A DNA stretch of 64,000 bases from SZUA-430 sp044220975 (GTDB lineage Bacteria > Pseudomonadota > Alphaproteobacteria > Micropepsales > Micropepsaceae). The DNA is taken from assembly GCA_044220975.1 (NCBI GenBank), contig JBGAPZ010000010.1:37068-101067 (forward strand), in the 5' to 3' direction. Under the pieces are notes generated by a model. It did not search any database, was not told the DNA's origin, and saw only the letters and a program-made list of their open reading frames with translations. The translations under genes and the position numbers were made by a program. This document shows, piece after piece, positions 26,718 through 34,708 of this stretch. Every line of letters starts with the position of its first letter. Positions within the stretch are counted from its first letter, which is position 1.

Positions 26718-27481
26718 CCAAGCAACTGTCCGTCATCGATTGTGAAAAGCGATCCGGTGATGAACGACGCATGGCGTGAGCAGAGCAACAACAGCGTGGC
26801 GTCCAAATCTTCCTCGCGACCGATGCGTTTGCGCGGAAAACTTGCGATCTGCTTCTGTCCGCCCTCGCTCTTGAACCACTGATCGTTAAGCTCGGTTTCG
26901 ATGAATCCGGGACATATCGCATTCACCGCGATGTGATGTTTTGCCCACTCCCGCGCGAGCCCTTTCGTCATCATCGCGACGGCCGCTTTGGACATGCTGT
27001 AGGCAACAAGACCCGGTAGCGCCTTGAACGCCCCGATCGAAGCAATGTTAACAACGCGCCCATGGATCTTCTGCGCAAGCATGCGCGAACCCACCGCCTG
27101 CGCGACGAAGAACGCCCCCTTCACGTTCGTGTTCATGATCGTATCGTAGTCGCGTTCGGCCAATGCGGCCGCACTGGACTGCACATTCAAGCCCGCATTG
27201 TTAACAAGAATTGAGATTGGCCCCGCCGCCTTCTCAGCCGCAGAAACGCAAGCCTGAATGCCTGCGACATTCGTGACATCGAGCGCGAGCGCTGTCGCGC
27301 GACCACCCTTCGCTTCGATCTTATCGCGCAACGAATGCAAACGTTCGACGCGCCGCCCCGTGATGACGACATGTGCACCCGCATCGCTCAAAACTTCGGC
27401 GAAGCGCGCGCCAAATCCGCTGGTTGCACCGGTGATGAACGCGGTTTGTTCCTTAAGATCGAACGTCACTTGCTGCGTCAT
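26714..27481 (-). CDS. Short-chain dehydrogenase/reductase
   Basis: 255-residue SDR enzyme. The cofactor motif is TGATSGFG (residues 17-24) with TGRR after strand two, favouring NADPH. NNAG, then Ser148, Tyr161 and Lys165 (YSMSK) complete the catalytic set. The C-terminus (TIDDGQLLG) differs from the other SDR in this window; the two are not close paralogues. The start at ATG 27481 was preferred over an in-frame TTG 12 bases upstream. The substrate is not assignable. Confidence 0.88.
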   Translation of the reverse strand: MTQQVTFDLKEQTAFITGATSGFGARFAEVLSDAGAHVVITGRRVERLHSLRDKIEAKGGRATALALDVTNVAGIQACVSAAEKAAGPISILVNNAGLNVQSSAAALAERDYDTIMNTNVKGAFFVAQAVGSRMLAQKIHGRVVNIASIGAFKALPGLVAYSMSKAAVAMMTKGLAREWAKHHIAVNAICPGFIETELNDQWFKSEGGQKQIASFPRKRIGREEDLDATLLLLCSRHASFITGSLFTIDDGQLLG

Positions 27482-27591
27482 CGAACGTCTCAAAAAAGGT
27501 TGCGGACAATTATCCTTAAACGACGGCCTGCAACTTTCCCAGTTACGAAAACTGCTTTTCTGTTGCGCGTTTCCATGCGTATCTTCTCGTC

Positions 27592-28242
27592 ATGCAAATC
27601 GACGTCATCTCCGACACCGTCTGTCCCTGGTGTTACATCGGCAAACGCCGCCTTGAGCGCGCGATGAGCCTTCGCCCTCAGATCGAATTCGACGTGCGCT
27701 GGCGCCCGTTCCAACTCGATCCCGCGACGCCCGTCGAAGGCGTCGATCGCATCGCGTATATGGAACGCAAGTTCGGCTCGTCGGAAAAGATCAAGCCGAT
27801 TCACAACGCGCTTCTGAAGGCGGGTGAGGATGAAGGCCTCGCATTCGCGTTCGAAAAAATTACGCGCACACCGAACACGCTAAACTCGCACCGCGTCATC
27901 CGCTGGTCGCATTCGCTGGGGGTGCAGGACAAGCTCGTCGAGCTTTTGTTCCACCGCTACTTCATCGATGGCGCCGATATCGGCCAGATCAAGGTGCTGG
28001 CTGCTATCGCGGACGAAATCGGGATGGACGCCGAACTCGTCGAAGAATTGTTGAACTCCGACTCCGATCGTGAAGCTGTCGAACGCGAAGACACGATGGC
28101 TCGCAAGATCGGGATCAACGGCGTGCCGACGTTCCTGATCGGCGGCAAAGTGCTGGTCAACGGCGCTCAGGATGCCGAGCACCTTGTTCGCATCATCGAC
28201 CGCGTCGCCTCCGAATCCGAAAACGCCGTCGCAACAGGCTAA
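27592..28242 (+). CDS. DsbA/FrnE-family thioredoxin-fold oxidoreductase
   Basis: 216-residue cytosolic protein of the DsbA-like FrnE group. The active site CPWC (Cys11, Cys14) lies at the end of the first strand (SDTVCPWCYIGKRR), and the cis-proline motif is GVPTF near the C-terminus. No signal peptide is present, so it is not a periplasmic disulfide oxidase; FrnE proteins act as cytosolic disulfide isomerases and in oxidative-stress defence. Convergent with feoB, whose stop shares CTAA at 28239-28242. Confidence 0.88.
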   Translation: MQIDVISDTVCPWCYIGKRRLERAMSLRPQIEFDVRWRPFQLDPATPVEGVDRIAYMERKFGSSEKIKPIHNALLKAGEDEGLAFAFEKITRTPNTLNSHRVIRWSHSLGVQDKLVELLFHRYFIDGADIGQIKVLAAIADEIGMDAELVEELLNSDSDREAVEREDTMARKIGINGVPTFLIGGKVLVNGAQDAEHLVRIIDRVASESENAVATG

Positions 28243-30056
28243 AGCCCGGCCCAGCGCGCAGTCCAATACGTGGCGCCCGCCGCCACGTACGCCATCACGA
28301 ACAGATAGCCGAACATGAAAGCCGTCCAGCGCCACGAGTTCATCTCGCGGCGTGCAACCGCAATCGTCGCCATGCATTGTGGCGCAAACACGTACCACGC
28401 CAGGAACGCGAGAGCCGTCGGCAACGACCAGGCATGCTGCAGCGCCTGCGCAAGCCCATTGGCATCGCCTTCCGTTTGCACCGCATAGACGGTGCCGAGC
28501 GCAGCCACCGCGACCTCGCGTGCCGCGAAACCCGGAACCAACGCGATCGCAATTTCGAGGTTGAAGCCGATCGGCGTCAGCAGCGGCTCAAGCCAACTGC
28601 CGAGCATCCCTGCATAGGTTTCGCGAATGCCATCGGCGCCGCTCGGATGCGTCGACAGGAACCAAAGGATCACAGATATGGCAAAAATATACCTGCCGGC
28701 CCGCTTCAAGAACGCCCATGCGCGCATCCAAAGGTTGATGAAGAAGTCTCGAGCGTCGGGCAGTTTGTAGGTCGGCATTTCCATCAACAACGGCTGCGGC
28801 CGGCCCCGCATCAGCGTGCGCTTTAAGACGAATGCCACGATCACCGCACTTACGATGCCGGCGATATAAAGGCCGAACATCACCAGCCCCTGCAAATTGA
28901 ACAGGCCGACGGTCGTCGGCGGAATGAACGCCGCAATGATAAGCGTGTACACCGGCAGACGCGCCGAACACGTCATCAACGGGGCGACCAAGATCGTCGT
29001 CAGACGGTCGTTTTCATTTTCGATCGTCCGTGCCGACATCATACCCGGAATTGCACAGGCGAAACTCGACAGCAATGGAATGAACGATCGCCCGTTCAGC
29101 CCAACCCGAAGCATCAGCTCGTCCATCAAAAACGCCGCGCGCGCCATGTAGCCCGATGCTTCAAGCGCCAGAATGAAAGCGAACAAGATGACGATCTGCG
29201 GAAGGAACACGACGACACTGCCGACGCCCGCGATGACACCATCGACAATCAGGCTCTTGAGCCAACCCTCGCCAAGCGTGGCCCCGACCCAAGTCCCAAA
29301 CGCACCGATCCCCGCTTCGATCGCGTCCATTGGCACGACAGCCCACGTGAACACGGCCTGGAACATCAAAAACAACAATCCAAGCAGGATGATCGGTCCC
29401 GCGATCGGATGAAGCGCCACGCGATCAATCGCGCGCGTCAGCCGGTTCATCGCGGGCTCCGCCAAGATCGTTTCCCGCGCGATCGATCGCGCGTCGCGCT
29501 GAAGGCCGCGCAAGTCCATAACTTCCGCGAGGCCGCTCCCCGCGCCACCCTGTTCGATGAGCTGATCCAGCCGCGCGAGCAACGGCGCGCGCCCCGCCTT
29601 GCGCGTCGCACAGGTCGTCACAACCGGAATACCGAGCCTTGCTTCAAGCTGGGCAACGTCGATCAGCACGCCGTCGCGCTCGGCCAAGTCGATCATGTTG
29701 AGAACCAGCAACATCGGCCGCCCCAGGCCTTTGAGCTGCAGCGCCAAATGCAGGTGCGTCCGCAAGTCGGCGGCATCGATTAACACGAGCAATGCGTCGG
29801 GCGGCTGCTCGTCCTTGCCGCTGATCACTTCGACGGCAATCCGCTCATCGAGCGAGCGTGCGGACAAGCCGTAAATGCCCGGCAGATCGATCAACTCAAC
29901 CGAGCGCCCACCAGGCGTGGCGAACGTGCCGCTCCGCCGCTCGACGGTCACGCCCGCGTAGTTCGCGACCTTTGCTCGTCCACCCGTGAGGCCGTTGAAT
30001 AAGGTCGACTTCCCCGAGTTCGGTGCGCCGACCAGTGCAAGACGAAAGGCGCTCAT
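28239..30056 (-). CDS. feoB: Ferrous iron transporter FeoB
   Basis: 605-residue inner-membrane Fe(II) permease with a cytosolic G domain. G motifs: G1 GAPNSGKST (residues 10-18), the G2 Thr in GVTVE, G3 DLPG (57-60) and G4 NMID. About ten membrane helices follow, with the Gate segments containing the conserved cysteines of the Feo family (FACAIPG, TCSARLPVY). The C-terminal extension is short, as in compact FeoB forms, and no feoC follows. The ATG overlaps the feoA stop (ATGA), indicating a feoAB operon under the Fur-like operator at 30294-30316. Confidence 0.94.
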   Translation of the reverse strand: MSAFRLALVGAPNSGKSTLFNGLTGGRAKVANYAGVTVERRSGTFATPGGRSVELIDLPGIYGLSARSLDERIAVEVISGKDEQPPDALLVLIDAADLRTHLHLALQLKGLGRPMLLVLNMIDLAERDGVLIDVAQLEARLGIPVVTTCATRKAGRAPLLARLDQLIEQGGAGSGLAEVMDLRGLQRDARSIARETILAEPAMNRLTRAIDRVALHPIAGPIILLGLLFLMFQAVFTWAVVPMDAIEAGIGAFGTWVGATLGEGWLKSLIVDGVIAGVGSVVVFLPQIVILFAFILALEASGYMARAAFLMDELMLRVGLNGRSFIPLLSSFACAIPGMMSARTIENENDRLTTILVAPLMTCSARLPVYTLIIAAFIPPTTVGLFNLQGLVMFGLYIAGIVSAVIVAFVLKRTLMRGRPQPLLMEMPTYKLPDARDFFINLWMRAWAFLKRAGRYIFAISVILWFLSTHPSGADGIRETYAGMLGSWLEPLLTPIGFNLEIAIALVPGFAAREVAVAALGTVYAVQTEGDANGLAQALQHAWSLPTALAFLAWYVFAPQCMATIAVARREMNSWRWTAFMFGYLFVMAYVAAGATYWTARWAGL

Positions 30057-30283
30057 ACCGGTTCAACCTCGACCAGCGCCGCTTCCAGTCCGCGCAATGC
30101 GATGATCGTACGGTTGAGCCGGACCGCTAGCGTCCGCCCACCGAACGGCCCATGGCCCAGCATTTCAACTTCGTCGCCCTCCGAGAACCCAACCTCGCGC
30201 AACTTTGCCTCAAGTTCCGCGGACACCGCATCGACGGCGCGCACATGGGCAATGCGTCCCGGCTTCAATTCGCTCAGTTTCAT
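30053..30283 (-). CDS. feoA: Ferrous iron transport protein FeoA
   Basis: 76-residue SH3-like FeoA protein, a cytosolic partner of FeoB. The sequence has the family pattern MKLSELKPG, EAKLREVGFSEGDEVEML and FGGRTLAVRLNRTIIALR. The start was set at the ATG at 30283 to match the family length. It overlaps feoB by four bases. The promoter region directly upstream carries an iron-regulator-like palindrome. Confidence 0.92.
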   Translation of the reverse strand: MKLSELKPGRIAHVRAVDAVSAELEAKLREVGFSEGDEVEMLGHGPFGGRTLAVRLNRTIIALRGLEAALVEVEPV

Positions 30284-30293
30284 AGGGCCGACA

Positions 30294-30316
30294 TTATTGC
30301 AAATCACTCGCAATAA
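30294..30316. promoter_or_regulatory. Fur-like operator upstream of feoAB
   Basis: TTATTGC and GCAATAA form a perfect 7-base inverted repeat around AAATCACTC. The core TTGCAAATCACTCGCAA resembles the alphaproteobacterial Fur palindrome with TTGC/GCAA ends and an AAT-rich centre. It lies 11 bases upstream of feoA and overlaps the likely promoter. Repression by iron-loaded Fur (or Irr) is inferred. Confidence 0.65.
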
Positions 30317-30365
30317 CAATGATGCATGGTCGAAGGCTTGCCTGCATTGCGTTGGATCAAGAGCC

Positions 30366-32366
30366 TCAAGGCTTCGGACGTACCGCTCGAGGAAACACGC
30401 CCTTCGTCGTGAACTTGTGACCTGGCGCGCGTTTGATGCCCGTGCCCGCGGGTTGTGTTGCCGGAACGAGGTGATGCTTCCCGGCGCCGATGAGGTCGCT
30501 GCGGCCCATTGCTTTCAACGCTTCGCGCAGCACCGGCCAGTTTTCGGGATCATGGTAGCGCAGAAAGGCTTTGTGCAGACGCCGCTGGCGTAAGCCCGTG
30601 ACGCTCGCCACCCGCTCCGATGCGCCGCGCCGCACGCCGCGCAGCGTATTGACGCCCGCGTGGTACATCGCGGTCGCGCTTGCCATCGGCGACGGCAGGA
30701 AGGTTTGCACCTGGTCGGCCTTGAAGCCGTTTTTCTTCAGCCACAACGCAAGCTGCATCATGTCTCTGTCGGTCGTGCCCGGGTGGGCCGCGATGAAATA
30801 CGGGATGAGGTAGTATTTCTTGCCCGCCTTCTTCGCCGCCGCATCGAACATCGTCTTGAAGCGATCGTAGGTGCCGATCCCCGGCTTCATCATTTTCGAG
30901 AGCGGGCCGTCTTCCGTGTGTTCCGGCGCAATCTTCAAGAGGCCGCCGACGTGATGCGTCACGAGCTCTTCGACGTATTCGGGGCTTTCGACGGCGAGGT
31001 CGTAGCGGACGCCCGAGGCAACCATCACCTTCTTCACGCCCGGCAGTGCGCGCGCTTTGCGGTAGAGGCCAATCAATGCGTCGTGGCTGGTGTTCAGATT
31101 CGGGCAGATGCCGGGATAGACGCAGGATGGTCTTCGACACGCGCTTTCGATCTTAGGGTCCTTGCACGCCATCCGATACATGTTCGCCGTCGGCCCGCCG
31201 ATGTCGGAGATGACGCCGGTGAAGCCTTTCGTCTTGTCGCGGATGTTGCCGATCTCTTTCAGCACCGAGGCTTCCGAGCGGCTTTGGATGATGCGCCCTT
31301 CGTGTTCCGTGATCGAGCAGAACGTGCAGCCGCCGAAGCAGCCGCGCATGATGGTGACGGAGAAGCGGATCATCTCCCACGCCGGGATCTTCGCGTCGCT
31401 GTATGACGGATGCGGCCCACGCGCGTACGGCAGATCGTAGACGCTGTCCATCTCAGCGGTTTCAAGCGGGATCGGCGGCGGCGTCAACCACAGTTCGCGG
31501 TCCGCATGCCGTTGCACCAGCGCGCGCGCGTTGCCGGGATTGCTTTCGCGGTGCAGGACGCGCGAGGCGCGGGCATAGGCTTCTTTGTCTTCGATCACTT
31601 GTTCGCAAGACGGCAGACGCACGACCGTGTTCGGTGCGCCGATGCGTGCGCCTTCGTCGGCGCTGTCGATGTCGTCGGCGTGCGCTTCGGCCCAACCTTC
31701 GGGCACGCGGGATTTGAATAGCGCGACGCCGCGCACATCGTCGAGTTCCGACGGCTTTGCGCCCGCCGCCATGCGGCGCGCGACTTCGACGATTGCGCGT
31801 TCCGCGTTGCCGTAGAGAAGAATGTCGGCCTTCGCATCCGCCAGGATCGAGCGGCGCACTTTGTCCGACCAGTAGTCGTAGTGCGCGATGCGCCTGAGCG
31901 ATGCTTCGATCCCGCCGAGTACTATCGGCACGTCCTTGAATGCTTCGCGACAGCGTTGTGCGTAGACGACGGAGCAGCGGTCGGGCCGCTTACCGCCTTC
32001 CCCGCCCGGCGAATAATTGTCGTTGTGACGGAGACGGCGATCCGACGTGTAGCGGTTCACCATCGAATCCATGTTGCCGCCGGTGACGCCGAAGAAGAGA
32101 CGCGGCTTGCCCAACGCTTTGAACGGTTCAGCGCTTTGCCAATCGGGCTGCGCGATGATGCCGACGCGTAAGCCCTGCGCTTCGAGCAAGCGGCCGATGA
32201 TCGCCATGCCGAAACTTGGATGATCGACATAAGCGTCGCCCGTCACGATCACGACGTCGCAAGCGTCCCAGCCCAAGCGCTCCATCTCCGCGCGCGACAT
32301 CGGCAGAAACGGGGCAGGCTTGGTCGGCGGCTTCGCGGTCGAAAACAAGAGCGTGGCGGCGTCCAT
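30366..32366 (-). CDS. ygiQ: YgiQ-family radical SAM protein
   Basis: 666-residue member of the UPF0313/YgiQ family. The radical-SAM cluster motif is CFGGCTFC, preceded by the B12-binding-like N-terminal segment (VVIVTGDAYVDHPSFG) and followed by the family's C-terminal domain with LPSPMASATAMYH. Its biological reaction is unknown. The start at 32366 (MDAATLLF) was chosen since the upstream in-frame extension is not conserved in pattern. The C-terminal tail is basic and variable. Confidence 0.92.
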   Translation of the reverse strand: MDAATLLFSTAKPPTKPAPFLPMSRAEMERLGWDACDVVIVTGDAYVDHPSFGMAIIGRLLEAQGLRVGIIAQPDWQSAEPFKALGKPRLFFGVTGGNMDSMVNRYTSDRRLRHNDNYSPGGEGGKRPDRCSVVYAQRCREAFKDVPIVLGGIEASLRRIAHYDYWSDKVRRSILADAKADILLYGNAERAIVEVARRMAAGAKPSELDDVRGVALFKSRVPEGWAEAHADDIDSADEGARIGAPNTVVRLPSCEQVIEDKEAYARASRVLHRESNPGNARALVQRHADRELWLTPPPIPLETAEMDSVYDLPYARGPHPSYSDAKIPAWEMIRFSVTIMRGCFGGCTFCSITEHEGRIIQSRSEASVLKEIGNIRDKTKGFTGVISDIGGPTANMYRMACKDPKIESACRRPSCVYPGICPNLNTSHDALIGLYRKARALPGVKKVMVASGVRYDLAVESPEYVEELVTHHVGGLLKIAPEHTEDGPLSKMMKPGIGTYDRFKTMFDAAAKKAGKKYYLIPYFIAAHPGTTDRDMMQLALWLKKNGFKADQVQTFLPSPMASATAMYHAGVNTLRGVRRGASERVASVTGLRQRRLHKAFLRYHDPENWPVLREALKAMGRSDLIGAGKHHLVPATQPAGTGIKRAPGHKFTTKGVFPRAVRPKP

Positions 32367-32653
32367 TTGCGAAGCTCTGGGCGGCGAAGGCCCCCAAGTC
32401 AATGCGCCCACAAAGCCTTGTTGCCGGCCGTCGCCCGACCACTAGCCCCATGGCCGGCGCCCGCCGTTAACCCAACATCTCGCTACCCTGCCAGAAAATT
32501 CCGCACGGAGCGTGCTGGAAAGGCACTCCACACGCGCCGCGCGAAATGCCATCAATGCATTTGGGGAAGCTTGGACTGGTTTGAGCGCTGGGGGGCGCAT
32601 CGACGGTGGCCGAGGGGGCATTTCCGTCTGAGAATGACGTCAAGGGACGATTG

Positions 32654-33628
32654 ATGCTGTCGGGCGCCGACGCCATGGGACCAAACCCATGGACTGCGCC
32701 GCGACCGACAGCTGCAGCGCACGGCCTGACGGCGGACGATCTCGACGACGACAAACTCGCGGACGCGATGGACGCGACGAAGAAAGAGCTGAAGCAATTC
32801 GGGGCGCGCTATCTCTCGTCATTCATCGTACCGCTGAGCGTGGTTGGCGTCGCCTACTACGTGCTCGTTGGCGACTTCTCATTCGTGCGCACGCCGATCA
32901 GCTTGTCGACACTTCCCGTCATCGACCTTGCCCGCCTGCCCGCATGGGAGTGGGCAGCTTATCTTGGCGCTTCGCTGATCATCGCGGCGGTTGCCGCACA
33001 CTTTCAATCGCGCGGCCACAAGAAAGCAAAGATTGCCCGCGAACATTATGCGACGGCGGGCGAACGCTACCGCGCGTTCCAAGAGGCCGAGCGTCAGTGG
33101 ATCAACGAACAGCGTCGCCGCACTTCGGCCGCGTTCTGGCAACAAGACATTCGCAAGATCGCTGCCGGTAAAGGCATGAAGCCGAACGACGTGTTCGCGC
33201 AGGAAGTCGGCAAACTGTTCGTCGCTTGGGGCTGGATGGTGAAGTTGAACCAACGCTCGCACGACTACGGCGTCGACATTTTCGCGAACGGCAAGGAAGG
33301 CAGCGCCGTCGTGCAATGCAGCCACTCAGCCGACGGCGGGCCTGCAGCTTCGGAAGTGCGCGACCTCGCCGGCAGCCGTCATGCGTTCGATGCCGATTAC
33401 GGGTTGATGATTTCGATCCATCCGCCAAGCGCCACGCGCCAAAACGAGTTCTTCTCCGAACGCGGCCAACTCGAATTCTGGCACTTGGGCCACATTCTTG
33501 AGCAGGCGCTCGTCCTGTTCAAACAGCGCACCGGCGAAAACCCGCCGGAGGACAGCGGCCGCAGCCAATTCCTGAACCGCGACGGCACGCCGATCGCCTG
33601 GCACGTCGGCGAGCAAGCCGCGGAATAG
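32654..33628 (+). CDS. Membrane-anchored Mrr-like restriction-endonuclease-fold protein, catalytic Lys replaced
   Basis: 324-residue protein with two membrane segments (about residues 53-73 and 98-117), a charged helical linker with a possible coiled coil (118-160), and a C-terminal Mrr_cat-like domain. The PD-(D/E)xK core is recognisable as YGVDIFA (Asp208) and VVQC (Gln221), but the residue after QC that should be Lys is Ser (QCSHS, Ser223). The domain may thus bind DNA without cutting it, or use a displaced residue. The start ATG 32654 has AAGGGA 6 bases upstream; a GTG at 32606 is an alternative. No methyltransferase gene is nearby, arguing against a restriction system. Confidence 0.7.
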   Translation: MLSGADAMGPNPWTAPRPTAAAHGLTADDLDDDKLADAMDATKKELKQFGARYLSSFIVPLSVVGVAYYVLVGDFSFVRTPISLSTLPVIDLARLPAWEWAAYLGASLIIAAVAAHFQSRGHKKAKIAREHYATAGERYRAFQEAERQWINEQRRRTSAAFWQQDIRKIAAGKGMKPNDVFAQEVGKLFVAWGWMVKLNQRSHDYGVDIFANGKEGSAVVQCSHSADGGPAASEVRDLAGSRHAFDADYGLMISIHPPSATRQNEFFSERGQLEFWHLGHILEQALVLFKQRTGENPPEDSGRSQFLNRDGTPIAWHVGEQAAE

Positions 33629-33724
33629 CAGGGTTTTGAGCCACCCTCGTTGTAGCCGCCGTCAATTGCGCTTTGCCCGCACAGCGGCGATCCTCCGGCG
33701 CACAAGGATTCGGGAGTTCTAATC

Positions 33725-34576
33725 ATGAAGCGCCTTTTCGCCGTCGCCGGTTTGTTTCTCGTAAGCCACATTGCGCAAGCGGGCGACGACGTCGCCGGTT
33801 CGAAAGACCATCCGCTACTGACACGCTATCCGCAAAGCTTCATCACCGAGTACGAAAAGAACTTCAACGCGGTAGCGATCACGACCGGCAAAGCCGCCGA
33901 CGGAAGCGCGCAGAAGCAATCGATTGAAGGCCAAGCGACCACGATCAAGTACTTCTATGAGAGCCCGGAGAAGCAGCCATCACCGCTGCAACTCCTGCGA
34001 AACTACCAAAACGCCATCAAATCCATCAAAGGCACAGTTGTTTACGAGCGCCTACCGTCCGAAGGCGACGGCGGTGAAACCACGCTGAAGGCGAACGCCA
34101 ACGGCAAAGACATCTGGGTCAAAGTCGAGCCAGACGTCTGGAGCGCACCGACACAAAGCTACAAGCTGACCGTCGTCGAAGTCGAAGCGATGGCGCAGGT
34201 GATCAGCGCGAACGCGATGCTGGATGCGTTGAACAAAGACGGCTTCATCGCGCTCTACATCAACTTCGACACCGGCAAGTCGGTTCTGAAATCGGACGGT
34301 GACGCAACGGTCAAGGAGATTGCCGCGATGCTCAAAAGCGCGCCAAGCCTCAAGATCAGCATTGAAGGCCACACCGACAATGTCGGCACTCCGGCCTCCA
34401 ACCAAAAGCTGAGTGAAGACCGCGCCAAGGCGGTAATGGCCGCCATCGTCAAAGGCGGGATCGCGCAAAATCGCATGAGCGCGAAGGGTTTGGGCCAAAC
34501 CACGCCGATCGCCGACAACCGCACGGACGACGGCAAGGCGAAGAACCGGCGCGTCGAACTCGTCAAACAGAAATAG
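33725..34576 (+). CDS. OmpA-family outer-membrane/peptidoglycan-binding protein
   Basis: 283-residue exported protein. A signal peptide (MKRLFAVAGLFLVSHIAQA) is followed by an unassigned N-terminal domain (residues 25-165) and a C-terminal OmpA domain. The latter has YINFDTGKSVLKSDG, SIEGHTDNVG and NRRVELV, which bind diaminopimelate in peptidoglycan. Proteins with this layout tether the outer membrane to the wall. The N-terminal part lacks an obvious beta-barrel repeat, so this is probably a periplasmic or lipid-facing member rather than a porin. Confidence 0.88.
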   Translation: MKRLFAVAGLFLVSHIAQAGDDVAGSKDHPLLTRYPQSFITEYEKNFNAVAITTGKAADGSAQKQSIEGQATTIKYFYESPEKQPSPLQLLRNYQNAIKSIKGTVVYERLPSEGDGGETTLKANANGKDIWVKVEPDVWSAPTQSYKLTVVEVEAMAQVISANAMLDALNKDGFIALYINFDTGKSVLKSDGDATVKEIAAMLKSAPSLKISIEGHTDNVGTPASNQKLSEDRAKAVMAAIVKGGIAQNRMSAKGLGQTTPIADNRTDDGKAKNRRVELVKQK

Positions 34577-34708
34577 CAACACCCACCGCCGGATTCCCCT
34601 GAGACGCGAAAACGGCTGGTAAACATCGACGGGTTGCGGCGGATTCACACGACGCTGCGGCCCGTTTTGCGTTACAACTCTTCCCGTGTTGGGGACGAGT
34701 TTGGGTAC

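Noticed and set aside
32654..33628. Restriction-modification system
   Set aside because: No methyltransferase or specificity gene nearby and the catalytic lysine is absent.
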